DNA from: Trema orientale
Lineage: Eukaryota; Streptophyta; Magnoliopsida; Rosales; Cannabaceae
Reading direction: 5' to 3'
DNA length: 64,000 nt
Assembly: GCA_002914845.1 (NCBI GenBank)
Contig: JXTC01000274.1
Location: 12,820-76,819 of the forward strand
Part shown: positions 10,155-20,899 of the stretch, one piece after another
How the letters are laid out: each line of letters opens with the position of its first letter
Numbering within the stretch: position 1 is the stretch's first letter
Notes under the pieces: model-generated
Databases searched by the model: none
Told to the model about the DNA's origin: nothing
What the model saw: only the letters and a program-made list of their open reading frames with translations
Translations under genes and position numbers: made by a program

Positions 10155-11776
10155 TGGTGTCCAGAAAATTAAATGAAAGTGAGAGACAGATTCCTTTCTC
10201 CAAGAAGCTCGATGTGCTTAAATTCTTGATCATAACATTTCGATTAATACCCGTGTCATTGTTTATTCTTAGGTATCTTTCCTTATGAACACATTACGTA
10301 ATTAACAACTAACTGTTACATCTATTAACAATAATACTTCCTATCATTTCCTTTCTACTTCTAAACATGTATTTCCTAGTAGTCATAATAGTAATAAGCT
10401 TATCATATCAGTACTGTCCTATACATCAAAGTTTAACATTGGTAGCAATACCACTACCATGATCACATTATATGAACCTAGGTCTAAGAATAATAGCATA
10501 TCATCCATCTAAATGCATAGTCTAGCTAATCCTATCAGTTTCCTTATATCTTTTCACTCATTTCTATCTTTTACCTTATGTATCACCAATATAGGCCAGC
10601 TCCTTATGTTTCCTCACAAATTCTCATTTTTTACCTATTGTAGCACTATTACATGCCAATCCTCATGTTTCCTTACTAGTTTCTATCTTTTACCTCCTAT
10701 AGTACCATTATATGTCTCTCCTCATATTCCTTCATTAATTTTCATCTTTTACCTATTGTAGTACCCTTACACACCAGCCATAGGATTATAAGCTGTTATT
10801 GTAGTTCCTAGCTTGCTAGATCACTAGAATGAGTTCTAAACATCAAACCCACTCATATGTATCAGTTAACCTTTTCAAAAGTTTTAAATGGAGTATTCTA
10901 CTTATTAGGTCAGAAATAAACTCTAATAGCACATATCTAGTAATAAGTGTAAAAGTAAACTTCAAATAACATCACCATCACATATACAACCTATAAGTGA
11001 AATCTACTCACCTGTTTATAAGCAAGGGCTGTTTTATCACTATGCTTGAGAGGCTGCCACTAGAACCAGGGTAGGTACACGTTGGGGGAGAGGAGAGATG
11101 GTAGGCTTCAATTGTTTGAGAAAACAAAGAGATACCTAAAGGAAAGAGAGAGATGAGTGCTTTGGCTGTTTAGGGAAAGAAAGAAAACCTATGGAGAGAT
11201 GAGAGGAGGCTATGGTTGCTAGGGGAAGAGGAAGAAAACCTTGAAGGAGTGAGAGAGGTGGGAGGACATTTTTTTTGGCTGAAAGAATGGGGCTAGGGAT
11301 GTTTTTACAACTTGAGTTCAGCCACTCGATGGCACAAGTTCCAAGATTTCAGAACCCTAACTTTCATTTTGTCATTAACCTAAGCATAAGTCAGATTAGA
11401 GGCAGGTTGTGTAAGTGCTTATCCCTTGGCTTACACATTTCCCTAGGAGTCAAGGTTGTCTCTTATTTGGTCAATAATCTGGTTATAAACTGGTTTAGGG
11501 CTTAATAAAACACTTAACAGTTGTCTCTAACATGTTATAGCTATAGGCTTAAACAAATCTCCCTAAATCAGATTAGTGTTATACTATGGCCATCAAAGTG
11601 TGTACAATCTTGTCCTTTACTTAAAAGCTGAAAGAACTTGGTTAATAAGCTATAATTTTCGTAACCCATAGTTAAGCAAGGGTTTAAGGTGTGTTTTAGC
11701 TCCCTACTTAACTAGAAACTCAAGAAATTTTCATTTAAGTACTTCCAATGCCCATTTTCGTAGCTTATACCTACAC
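10155..11776 (-). mobile_element. LTR-like segment, probably minus-strand, ends at the gap
   Basis: No protein-coding frame is supported. On the minus strand the layout resembles the long LTRs of Tekay-like gypsy elements. There is a CT-rich leader-like patch (complement of about 11070-11270), a GT-containing splice-like site just after it (near 11010), and an end reading CTGGACACCA at 10155. It does not obviously match the 3' LTR at 15511-18545, so it is not a simple 5' LTR of that element. A 60-bp tandem repeat lies inside. The family call is weak. Confidence 0.35.
10520..10785. repeat. 60-bp tandem repeat, about four degenerate copies
   Basis: Successive copies begin at about 10562, 10621, 10681 and 10741, with a weaker one before 10560. 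They share TTCTATCTTTTACCT, then a TGTAGTACCATTA-like part, then CTCCTCATGTTTCCTCA. Copies differ at roughly a quarter of positions, so the repeat is old. Confidence 0.75.
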
Positions 11777-11814
11777 NNNNNNNNNNNNNNNNNNNNNNNN
11801 NNNNNNNNNNNNNN
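11777..11814. other. Assembly gap (38 N)
   Basis: A run of 38 N. The sequence to the left is LTR-like and that to the right starts in the gag C-terminus of a gypsy element. The order and spacing across this point, and the missing 5' LTR, PBS and gag start, cannot be trusted. Confidence 0.99.
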
Positions 11815-12554
11815 AGTCAAATTTTAGAATTATTCATGAAATTATGAAATCTAGATGCAAGGATGTTTATTAGTGGCATGATGCACTTATGAGAACTTTG
11901 GGCACTACAGTTTGTCCTAAATGCAGGAAGACTCATCATGGAGAATGTTTAATGGGTTCTGGTGCTTGCTTTGTATGTGGAAAGTCTGGTCACTTTGCAA
12001 AGAATTGTCCAAACACTTCAGAGGAGCAAAGGAGAGTCCCAACTCGTGTGTATACGATGACAAAAGAAGACATCGAGGCAAACCCATCTGTTGTAGCAGG
12101 TGAGATTCTTAAATCTGGTATTCCTATTCATGCATTAATAGATTCAGGGGCTACACATTCATTTGCATCACCTGCATTTATGAGGAAATCGGGCAAATTA
12201 CTAGAGTACTTGAATTTCAAATATTGTGTGATAATTCCATCAGGAGAAGCTTTATGATCTGATCAAGTTCTCAAGGCATGTCCAATCCAAATAGCTGATA
12301 AAGACTTGTGTGTAGATTTGATAGTATTGGATATGCACGATTTTGAGGTTACTTTGGGTATGGATTGGTTATCTAAATACTATGCTACTATTGATTGCTA
12401 TAAGAAGAGGGTAGTATTCCAGCCACCAAGTATAGAAAAGTTCACTTTTGTTGGTACTAGTGAAAACTCGATAATTCCAATCATTTCCTCAATAGAAGCA
12501 AGAAAGTTACTAGAGAATCCGCATGGGTTACTTGGCCAACATAATGGATACTAG
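11815..12554 (+). pseudogene. Ty3/gypsy gag C-terminus and protease
   Basis: The reading from 11889 has a Cys-rich CPKCRKTHHGEC, then the nucleocapsid CCHC knuckle CFVCGKSGHFAKNC at about 11967-12008, then the aspartic protease motif ALIDSGATHSF at about 12132-12164 with catalytic Asp kept. TGA at 12255-12257 interrupts it. The same frame then continues through VTLGMDWLSKYYATIDC, the second protease landmark, to a +1 shift near 12520-12550 that leads into the RT frame. The gag matrix and capsid part lies in or before the N gap. Confidence 0.92.
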
Positions 12555-13930
12555 AGAAGAGTTAAAAGTGAAGCCTGAGGAAGTACCGATAGTTAATGAA
12601 TTTCTTGATGTATTTCTGGAAGATCTACCTGGGTTACCACCGAATAGAGAGATAGAATTTGCTATTGATATAATGCCAGGTATAGCTCCTATCTCCAAGG
12701 CACCTTATAGAATGGCTCCAGCAGAGTTAAAGGAATTGAAAGTCCAGTTACAAGAGTTGTTGGATAAGGGTTTTATTTGTCTAAGCTTTTTACCATGGGG
12801 TGCTCCAGTTTTGTTTGTAAAGAAGAAAGATGGGACTATGAGGCTTTGCATTGATTATAGGGAGCTAAATAAGGTCACAATAAAAAACAAGTATCCCCTT
12901 CCTAGAATTGATGATTTGTCTGATCAACTACAAGGAACTTCGGTGTTCTCGAAGATTGACTTAAGATCAGGATACCATCAGTTGAAAATTAAGGAGGAAG
13001 ACATTCCAAAAACGGCTTTCAGAACGAGATACGGGTACTATGAATTTTTAATGATGCCCTTTGGATTAATTAATGCCCCAGCTACTTTCATAGACAAGAT
13101 GAATAGAGTGTTCAAAGATTTCTTAGATAAATTCGTCATAGTTTTCATCGATGATATTCTGATTTACTCACGCTCAAGAAAGGAGCATATAGAATATTTG
13201 AGGACCGTTTTGAGAATTCTCAAGGAAAAGCAGTTGTATACTAAGTTTAAGAAGTGCGAATTTTGGTTAGAGAAAGTTATCTTCCTTGGTCATGTTGTTT
13301 CTAAAAATGGTATTTCTATGGATCCAATGAAAGTTGAAGCTGTGAGTAATTGGCCAAGACCTATAAATATTTATGAGATTCATAGTTTCTTGGGATTAGC
13401 TGGTTATTATAGACGTTTTGTTGAAGGGTTCTCGAAGTTGGCTTTTCCATTGACTCATTTAACAAGGAAGAATGTGAAGTTTCAATGGAACAATAATTAT
13501 GAAAAGAGTTTTGAGGAATTGAAGTATCGTTTGGTAACAGCCCCTATACTTTCAATACCGTCTGGATCAGGAGGATTTGTTGTTTACAGTGATGCCTTGA
13601 AGAATGGTCTAGGATGTATTCTGATACAAAATGGCATAGTCATTGCTTATGCCTCCAGGCAACTGAAGTAATATGAAAAGAAGTATCCTACTCATGATTT
13701 AGAGCTAGCAGTAGTTGTCTTTGCGCTGAAAATTTGGAGACACTATCATTATGGGGAGAAATGTGAGATCTACACAGATCACAAGAGTCTCAAGTACTTC
13801 TTTACCCAAAAGGAACTAAATATGAGATAAAGAAGATAGCTTGAATTGGTATAAGATTATGACTGCGAGATTAACTATAATCCAGGAAAAGCCAATGTGA
13901 TTGCTGATGCTCTAAGTAGGAAACCATTGG
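12523..13930 (+). pseudogene. Ty3/gypsy reverse transcriptase and RNase H
   Basis: A long frame open to 13671 (382 codons) carries all RT blocks: [53 protein letters not shown] and the active site [10 protein letters not shown] at about 13144-13173. Next come [11 protein letters not shown] and [17 protein letters not shown]. RNase H starts near [14 protein letters not shown] and continues past TAA (13669-13671) in the same frame to [13 protein letters not shown] and IADALSR at about 13900-13917. Further stops lie near 13828-13855. This is the best-preserved coding segment in the window, but the intervening stops would prevent a full polyprotein. Confidence 0.95.
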
Positions 13931-15471
13931 GTGCTATGACTGTTGAGTATGTTGATATAAAGCATCTCTTAATGGATTTACATAAGTTAGAATTAGAGAT
14001 TGTGCCTACAAGTTTAACAGAAAGATTGGCAACTCTTACTCTGCAACTAACAATTTTAGAAAGTATCAAACAAGGCCAGAATACGGATCCCTATTTGATG
14101 AATTTAAAGAGTAAGATAGAATCCGGAAAGGAGGTGGCCTTCCAGATTTCTAGTGATGGTGTAATCAGATATGGAAAGATTATGTGTGCCTGGTAAAATT
14201 GTTAGAAAGGAGATATTAATGGAAGCTCATACCACTCCATACTCTGTGCATCCCGGTACTACAAAAATGTATAGAGACTTAAAGATGCATTACTGGTGGC
14301 CTAGTATGAAGAGAGACGTGGTTGAGTTTGTAGAACAGTGTCTCACGTGCCAGTAAGTTAAAGCTGAACATCAAAGACCTACTGGAAAATTAAATCCTTT
14401 GAACATACCCCAATGGAAATAGGAAGAGATTGCTATGGATCTTGTTATTAGACTTCCTAAGACAACTAAGAGACATGATGCTATTTGGGTGATTGTGGAT
14501 AGATATACCAAATCAGCTCATTTCCTTCCGGTTAGAATAACCTATAACTTGGACTAGTTTGCTCGGTTATATGTTCAAGAGATTGTGAGACTACATGGTG
14601 TTTCAAAAGTTATAATTTCTGACCGAGAGTCTAGATTTACTTCAAAATTCTGGAGGAGTGTTCAAGAGGCAATGGGTACAAAATTGGCATTTAGTATAGC
14701 TTTTCATCCTCAAACTGATGGGCAATCAGAGAGAACTATACAGACCCTCGACGACATGCTCAGAGCTTGTGCGTTGGATTTTCATCGATCTTGGGGCAAA
14801 TACCTAACACTTATAGAATTTGCTTACAATAACAGTTACCAAGCTTCCATTGAAATGCCTCCTTATGAAGCGTTGTATAGAAGAAAGTGTAGATCTCCAA
14901 TTCACTGGGATGAGATAGGAGAGAGAAAATTTCTTGGTCCAGAACTGATAAGAGAGACAAATGAGGCAGCACAAAAGATTCGAAAAAGAATACTAGCTGC
15001 TGAAAGTAGACAGAAACGTTATTCAGATCCTCAAAGAAGAAAACTAGAATTTAACAGAGATAAAGTATTCCTGAAGGTTGCTCCCATGAAAGGAATCATG
15101 AGGTTTGGAAAGAAAAGAAAGCTAAGTCCCGATATGTAGGTCTTTTTGAGATACTTGACAAAGTTGGAGACGTTGTATATAGACTCGCTTTACCACCTTC
15201 ATTGTCGAACGTACACAATATATTTCATGTCTCTATGTTAAGGAGGTACATTTCAAATCCTTCACATATTTTGAACTATGAGCAACTAGAGCTAAGTCAA
15301 GACTTGAGTTACGAGGAACATCCAGTAAAGATCTTGGAGACAAAAGAGAAGGAACTTAGAAACAAGAAAATCCTATTAGTAAAAGTACTGTGGAAGAACC
15401 ATGAAGTAGAAGAAGCTACATGGGAAAGAGAAGAAGAGATGAAGACTAAGTATTCACACTTATTTGGGTAA
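13931..15471 (+). pseudogene. Ty3/gypsy integrase with C-terminal chromodomain (Tekay-like)
   Basis: Integrase zinc-binding part: HTTPYSVHPGTTKMY with CLTC at about 14235-14350. The core has MDLVIRLPKT, the DDE Asp in IISDRESRFTSKFW and the Glu in HPQTDGQSERTIQ. The tail has the GPELIRETNEAAQKIR block, VHNIFHVSMLRRY, and at 15320-15470 the chromodomain-like end VKVLWKNHEVEEATWE with YSHLFG and stop TAA. This tail is typical of Tekay-like chromoviruses, where it is thought to steer integration to heterochromatin. Stops at about 14354, 14419 and 14557 and shifts near 14180 and 15110 inactivate it. Confidence 0.93.
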
Positions 15472-15496
15472 GCAAATTTCCGGGGTGAAATTTTAT

Positions 15497-15509
15497 AAGG
15501 AGAGGAGAA
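15497..15509 (+). promoter_or_regulatory. Polypurine tract of the gypsy element
   Basis: The purine run AAGGAGAGGAGAA lies one base before the TG start of the 3' LTR. It sits 26 bases after the pol stop codon and is placed to prime plus-strand DNA synthesis. Confidence 0.8.
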
Positions 15510-17590
15510 TTGTGGTGCCCGAGATTCCCACATGCATACTAAGCCAATAATAAATATGTTCTAATTACATAATAGGCATCTAGAAGTATTAATACCAGTT
15601 ACATAAAAATATGCTCAGTCCTTATGTTATGTGCATTTACATACATCTTATTACACTAATGCTTGTCGAAGTGTTCCGATGCAGTATAAAGGTTCAATAC
15701 CCTCAGAGAGAGAGCTGGTGTGCTAAATGGACAAATAATATATTTATGAAAGCAATACAATGTGCACATATATTAAGATCATACTTGTTGATAACTTGGT
15801 CAAATAGTAGTTTTTCAGTAAAATGCAATTTTTAGGCATTTTGGAGCCGAATTCACTGTGTGTTTAATACGTCAAATAGCTTTGATCCAATGTCTAGGAT
15901 TCATTTATAATATTTTATTTGTCAGCTCTAGGTAAGCACGAGGTGGCATTCACGACACTGATTTGTGTTTTATTTGCATTAAGCTAGCTTAAATTCAGCT
16001 TATCACGTAATATCATTTTTCTGCATTTTAATTATTAAGTGCTAATACTATGTTTGCATTATTAATTGGAGTCTAATTGACTTATTTTTATGTTTAATGA
16101 TTGGTTATGGGGCTAGGTTTCACCAGATTACGATAAGATTAGCCATATGAGATCATAAGTCAAAGTATGACTAATTTTCACTTTCTAAGCTAGGATTCAC
16201 CAACTTTGTCTACATTTGGATGTATAGGAGTGACCAGTACCGTAGTGATTATGCTAAGGATGTTTTAGAACTGGACACATAGAGAGTAATGTGCAAAATA
16301 CCTAAAATACCCCTTAGAAATTAAGTATTGCCATTTCTTAGCCATTAAGTGTTGATTTTGGACCAAATCTGGTCATTCTCTTTCTCTTTCTCTCCAGCCA
16401 TAACCTGAACCTCTCTAGCTCATTTTCAGACTTCTCTCAACTTCCCTCAACCATTTCAAAGAGTTTCCAAGTAGTAGAACTCAAGTTGGAGCTCTAAAAC
16501 GCAAGATAGAACAAAACTAGTCAAGGTAATTCTACTAGTTCTTCTTCCTAGGTCTTGTTCTTTAATTTCAATTCTCCACTTGATCCCACCTAAATAATAG
16601 TTCCTCTAGGTTCTCTTGAGTCCTAAAATCAGTTTCGAAGCCTTGGGAATCAGTTTGGTGAAGGTAGAAGGCAAGAACTTCAGAAAAAGCTCAAACTAGT
16701 CATGGTGAGCACTATGTAGGATTTTGAACTTATAGTTAATATCTTTTGTTTCAGCTCTTAAACCAAAGTTAGTATTTGATGAATAGTAATCCTAGGAACT
16801 CTTATATATTTCTGGAAATATAAAGTTTAAGTGGAGGATTAAAGTTAGACCTAAAGCCCCAAAGTTTGCTATTTAGGGAGTTAAGTGTTTTCATGTTTAG
16901 ATTAAGTTTTATATGTTTGTAATCTGATTTCTTAAGCTTAGAGTGTATATTTTATTGATCCTATTGTTTATTATACTCATTTGGTAGCTGCTTATAATGA
17001 CATACAAGTGTAAAAGTGGTTTTAAATGTTGTTTAAACCGAAAAAGAGTTCAAGTGTACTTATGTCATTCTATGTACTTCTCTTTGAGGTGTATATATGG
17101 GAATTGGATGGTTAATTGTTATTGCAGGTTTAAAACTATGATTTTAATCATGTGGGAATGTCCTAAAAATAGGGGAGGTGCTGTCCAAATGTTTTTAAAA
17201 TGAAATGGCACCATTTAGGAGAAATAGACTAGCTTTTTTTTAACAAAATTATGTGCCATTTTGGATCATTCTGTGCTAATGACCTAGTATTCATATTTTA
17301 ATACTTTTGAACAGTTTTTCAATACTAGTCATTGACTACAAAGTACTTAAGTGATTTGTATGCTTCTGAGTCATTATATGATTAAGTGTCCTAATTTAGT
17401 AAAAGTTATGATCCAGTCTTGTTCAAGTATCTTGGTGGATTCATTTTAGTAAAATGTGCATCTTGAATAAAAGAATTTCATGACAAGTGATTGACACACT
17501 AATCTCTAGAGGATATTGACTCTTTCTACTATCAATTTCTATTCAGGACACGAGGTAAGTAAAGACTTACAACTGCATCACAAGAACTAT

Positions 17591-17690
17591 ATGGAAGATG
17601 TCATTATGTGAAACTTACTTATTCTTAAATGTTATGAAATGGGAAGATGTCATTATGTAAAACTTACTTATTCTTAAAGGTTATAAAATG
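17591..17690. repeat. 49-bp tandem duplication inside the 3' LTR
   Basis: GGAAGATGTCATTATGT begins at 17593 and again at 17642. The copies differ at only a few bases. Confidence 0.8.
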
Positions 17691-17814
17691 GCATGTGCAG
17701 GGCAAGTCTTGTATGTAAACTAAGAATTTCATTACAAAGTATTTAAAAGTAAGTAGTGCTAATTTTTATAAGATAAGTTTTGATTGCAATTGCTAGTCTG
17801 TCGGAGCTGGGTAG

Positions 17815-17890
17815 GTAAGTCTGTTGATGCAGACTCTCCCGTTGAAGCGGGACTTGCAGATTTTATCATGTGTCTCGTTGAAGCGAGACA
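17815..17890. repeat. Short inverted motifs CCCGTTGAAGCGGG / CTCGTTGAAGCGAG
   Basis: Two hairpin-capable motifs with the same loop (GTTGAAGC): CCCGTTGAAGCGGG near 17838 and TCTCGTTGAAGCGAGA near 17873. The stem bases differ but pairing is kept. In the minus-strand LTR at 30103 and 30228 an equivalent region carries two copies, about 125 bp apart, of a CGGCAGTCGGTA block. Confidence 0.6.
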
Positions 17891-18545
17891 ATATTAGCGT
17901 GGTGTGGGATACCCCTTTGATGAGGGAAGGAGTTTTCAAAAATCCCACATGACAGTCGCACCTTTTTTTCACTCTTGGCTAGGGTTTCCGCCCAATGTTA
18001 TCACGACCTATTGACTTACAGGACTAGCAGTATGCTAAAGGGCTCAACTATGAATGTCTTCAAAGAAAATGCATGGATTCAAATTTTAAGAAAGAAAAGT
18101 GTGCAATGGGAACTTGATAAGATTTTACAGCATACATAAACATGCGTAGTTTTTACTTACTGAGCTTTAGCTCATTTTAGTCTTATGATGTAGATGAGGA
18201 GGTACATTCTAATGTTGACTAGCTGGTTGCCTGGCTTGCCTTTTGTCACCATGATCATACAAATGTAGACGAGCTTGACCTGTGGGCGACTTTTTTTGTA
18301 TTGAGATATTTTGGTGTAATGTAAATACTACTGCTGATGGCAAAATAGACTGGTGAAAACTGTTTTATTTGTATATTTTGTAAAGTCACTCTTAGCAAGT
18401 AATACCTCGCAGTTGCTTTGTCTAAAAGTTCTAGAAAATTCAAATTTGCCCACCTTTTTATAAAACTAAAGATAATGTTTAAGAAAGAATAATACTTCAT
18501 AGTTTGGCTATGTAGGACAATATGGTTAAATTAGGGGGTGTTACA

Positions 18546-19123
18546 GCTGCTGCATTGATTCTTCTATTGCAGTCAATTCGTGAGGTTGAATCTTTGATTT
18601 ATGGTACAATGTTTAACACTGTGACTGAATTGCTGATTCTTAGGCAACCTCTATCAAGGGTAGGCCAGGAAAGGCTCCTAACATTGTTGAGGTCATTTGG
18701 CGACCACCTCCTTATTGCTGGTTGAAAGTCAATACTGATGGTTCAGTTTTTGGTGTCCCAGGTATCTCAGGGTGCTCTGGTGTTTTTCGTACTCATAGAG
18801 GTTTTGTTCGTGGGTGTTTTTCGATTCCGCTTGGTGTGGGATATGCTTTTGAGGCAGAGCTGGTAGCTGCGATTCATGCTATAGAGTTTGCTTGGAGATA
18901 CGATTGGAGGCATATATGGCTTAAGAGTGATTCTGTTTATATTGTCTCGCTTTTGATGGCTAGATCTCTTAAAGTTCCTATTCGTTGGTGGCCAGCTTGG
19001 ACCAAGATTCTGAATTACATTGCCAATATGGAGTTTGTTGTTTCTCATATTTATCGGGAGGGTAATCGAGTTGCTGATCTTCTGGCTTCTGGAGCTCCAT
19101 CTATTATTTGTTCTACTTGGTAG
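18546..19123 (+). pseudogene. LINE ORF2 C-terminal RNase H domain
   Basis: The translation reads EVIWRPPPYCWLKVNTDG and then a plant RNase H (RVT_3) domain. Catalytic residues are visible as Asp in VNTDG, Glu in AFEAELVAAI, Asp in LKSDS and Asp in NRVADLLASG. It stops with TAG at 19121-19123. The frame is nearly open from 18722, after a shift or stop at the VNTDG start. This domain closes ORF2 in many plant L1 LINEs. It probably belongs with the RT fragment at 9471-10154, with the gypsy and LTR block between them, but the YADD-to-RNase H stretch is missing. Confidence 0.88.
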
Positions 19124-19336
19124 TGGTCAGCTCTTTTTTTTATTTCTTCTCTAGTTTATGAGGATTATATTGCAAAACTGAGATTTAGGTTTCGTTGATT
19201 TGTTTATTTTGTTTTGTTTATACCTTGAGAGGTCAGGTCTATGCCCCCCTCTGACTAGGTGTATTTCTTTTTCGTTCTCTTTTTATTAAATTTTTCCTCG
19301 CTCTGTCGAGGTTTACCGGTAAAAAAAGAAAAGAAA
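19124..19336 (+). other. LINE 3' UTR with A-rich tail
   Basis: A T-rich 3' UTR after the LINE stop contains GAGGTCAGGTCTATGCCCCC and CTCGCTCTGTCGAGG. It ends in a short A-rich tail AAAAAAAGAAAAGAAA at about 19321-19336, typical of L1-type insertions. Confidence 0.75.
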
Positions 19337-19528
19337 CGTAATCTAGTAAGAAAACATATGATACAAATCACCCAATACCCATGAGCTCACATCCTCTCAT
19401 CTTAAAATTAGGATGCTAGGATTATGTGTGCCATACAACTTGTCCACACCTACTTGATACCTAGAGGGACAACCTAATGCCTACACCTATCTTGGTTTAT
19501 AGACTCTGCGCTGACCATGGAGGCCAGT
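19337..19528. other. Unassigned 192-bp spacer
   Basis: No gene or repeat recognised between the LINE tail and the LTR-like segment. Confidence 0.5.
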
Positions 19529-20628
19529 TGATGAGTGCATATCTCACTCATAAATCAAGTGTCTTTGAATTGAAATAATTGTGAGTTTTCAAGTACTTTT
19601 GTTAGTTTAATTGTGTTTTTTGTGGCTTTGTTATAGAGAAATAAGAAAACAAGACTCAGTACAATTTTTGGTACAAAAAGCCTCACAATTGACATAGCAT
19701 TTTTTGAGTGCTATGAGTACATTTTCATAACATTCTTTGCTCGCTATGGAGGCTGAAAACCAAGTCCCAACCAAGCAGTAGAGAGGGTTGCGCAACTGCA
19801 CAAAGGAGCTACATGGCTGCGCCTTCCCCTACCGCAGTTGGTCCTCAGCAGCCAAATTCCAGAGCCTACAGTGTGGCCGCTCAAGGTAGCTATGCGGTTG
19901 CACTTCCTTTTGCCGTAGATGTTGACTAGAAGAGCTTCTTTGGATCATTTTGAGTCATTCATCCATTTTTCCACGAATAACCATGATTTGGTTGTGTTAT
20001 ATGAGGTATTTTGAGGGTTAAAAACTCTAAATATGGAGGAGGCAAAGGGAGAGGAGGCTAGAAGAGAAAACTAAAGAGAAACACCAAGAATTCCTAGAGG
20101 GAAAAGAGCTTAGAGTTAGAGATATCTTAAAGATGCTAAGAGATCTTGAAGTTCATCCCCACAAAGAGTTTTCTCTTTCCTTCACTCTTTCCTAACCTTG
20201 ATATAAATTTTTATTAAGAATTCTATCTTTTCATTTATGGATTTCTTATTAAGATTAGTAATAGATTCATCTATGTTGAGCTAGATTTTATATGCTAGGA
20301 CTTAACATAGCATTGTTTGCACTATGATTTAAGTATTTTGCTAATTGTTGGTTTGTGTTTCATTTATGTTTCTCTTGACTTAATGCTTCTAATGTATGTA
20401 GCCAATATATTAGTTGATCTTAGATCATGATATTGATAGTCGGGAGACATTGATTTCGTAGTGTAGAATTAAGAAACATAGTCTTGGATATTGTGAGACT
20501 GAGAGGAGATCGATTCCTAGATAATCACCTTAGAATTTAGATTATCATGAGGCCAGGAGAAGATTGACATTTTAATTGCTAAACTAGGGGCTAGATTTAA
20601 CGAATGTGTGAATAAACAAGTTAGATAG
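19529..20628 (+). mobile_element. LTR-like segment, possibly Tat-type gypsy
   Basis: It starts TGATGAGTGCATATCTCACTCA and contains a stretch near 20440-20560 (GTCGGGAGACATTG, GGAGATCGATTCCTAGATAATCA, ATCATGAGGCCAGGAGAAGAT). I associate this layout with long LTRs of Tat-lineage gypsy elements. No coding frame or second LTR is present. The right limit is set only by the start of the next LTR. The family call rests on recall of similar sequences and is weak. Confidence 0.33.
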
Positions 20629-20899
20629 TGTTAGGACCAAAGTTTTGGCATTCTAAAAGGCAAAAACTTCAAACTCAAGTTGTTGTGATTTTTGTAATAA
20701 GTTGTTACAACAGGTCTATTGTTGTTGTAATAACTTGTTGCAACATATTCTCTATTCTGCTTACAACAGATTCTGCTGTGTGGGAATCTATTTTTGGAAT
20801 CTTTTTTATTCTTTCCTTCTTATGTTTAATTTCTATATTTCTTGTTTCTAAAAGGATGATAGGATTATATTCTGAGGGATAGCTTAATTTATTTCAATC
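20629..20899 (+). mobile_element. Truncated extra copy of the SIRE-like LTR start
   Basis: It begins TGTTAGGACCAAAGTTTTGG and matches the start of the next LTR (TGTTAGGTCCAAAAGTTTGG at 20900) for about 60 bp, with weaker likeness beyond. It includes one perfect TGTTGCAACA at 20736. Only 271 bp are present before the full LTR starts, so it is a partial LTR lying in tandem with the complete one. Confidence 0.65.

Larger units (their letters stand above)
15511..18545 (+). mobile_element. 3' LTR of the Tekay-like gypsy element
   Basis: A 3,035-bp segment starts TGTGGTGCCCGAGATTC right after the polypurine tract and ends GGGGGTGTTACA, after which LINE sequence resumes. Both ends match, in reverse complement, the ends of the solo LTR at 29568-32356. 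Inner landmarks also match (for example the region near 18260-18350 against 29760-29890). The long LTR, the chromodomain pol and the lack of env agree with a Tekay-type element. It includes a CT-rich leader-like stretch near 16370-16460, a 49-bp tandem duplication at 17591-17690 and short inverted motifs at 17830-17890. Confidence 0.9.

Noticed and set aside
10513..10761. 82-codon plus-strand frame
   Set aside because: It is the translation of the 60-bp tandem repeat; 60 is a multiple of three, so the frame stays open without being a gene.
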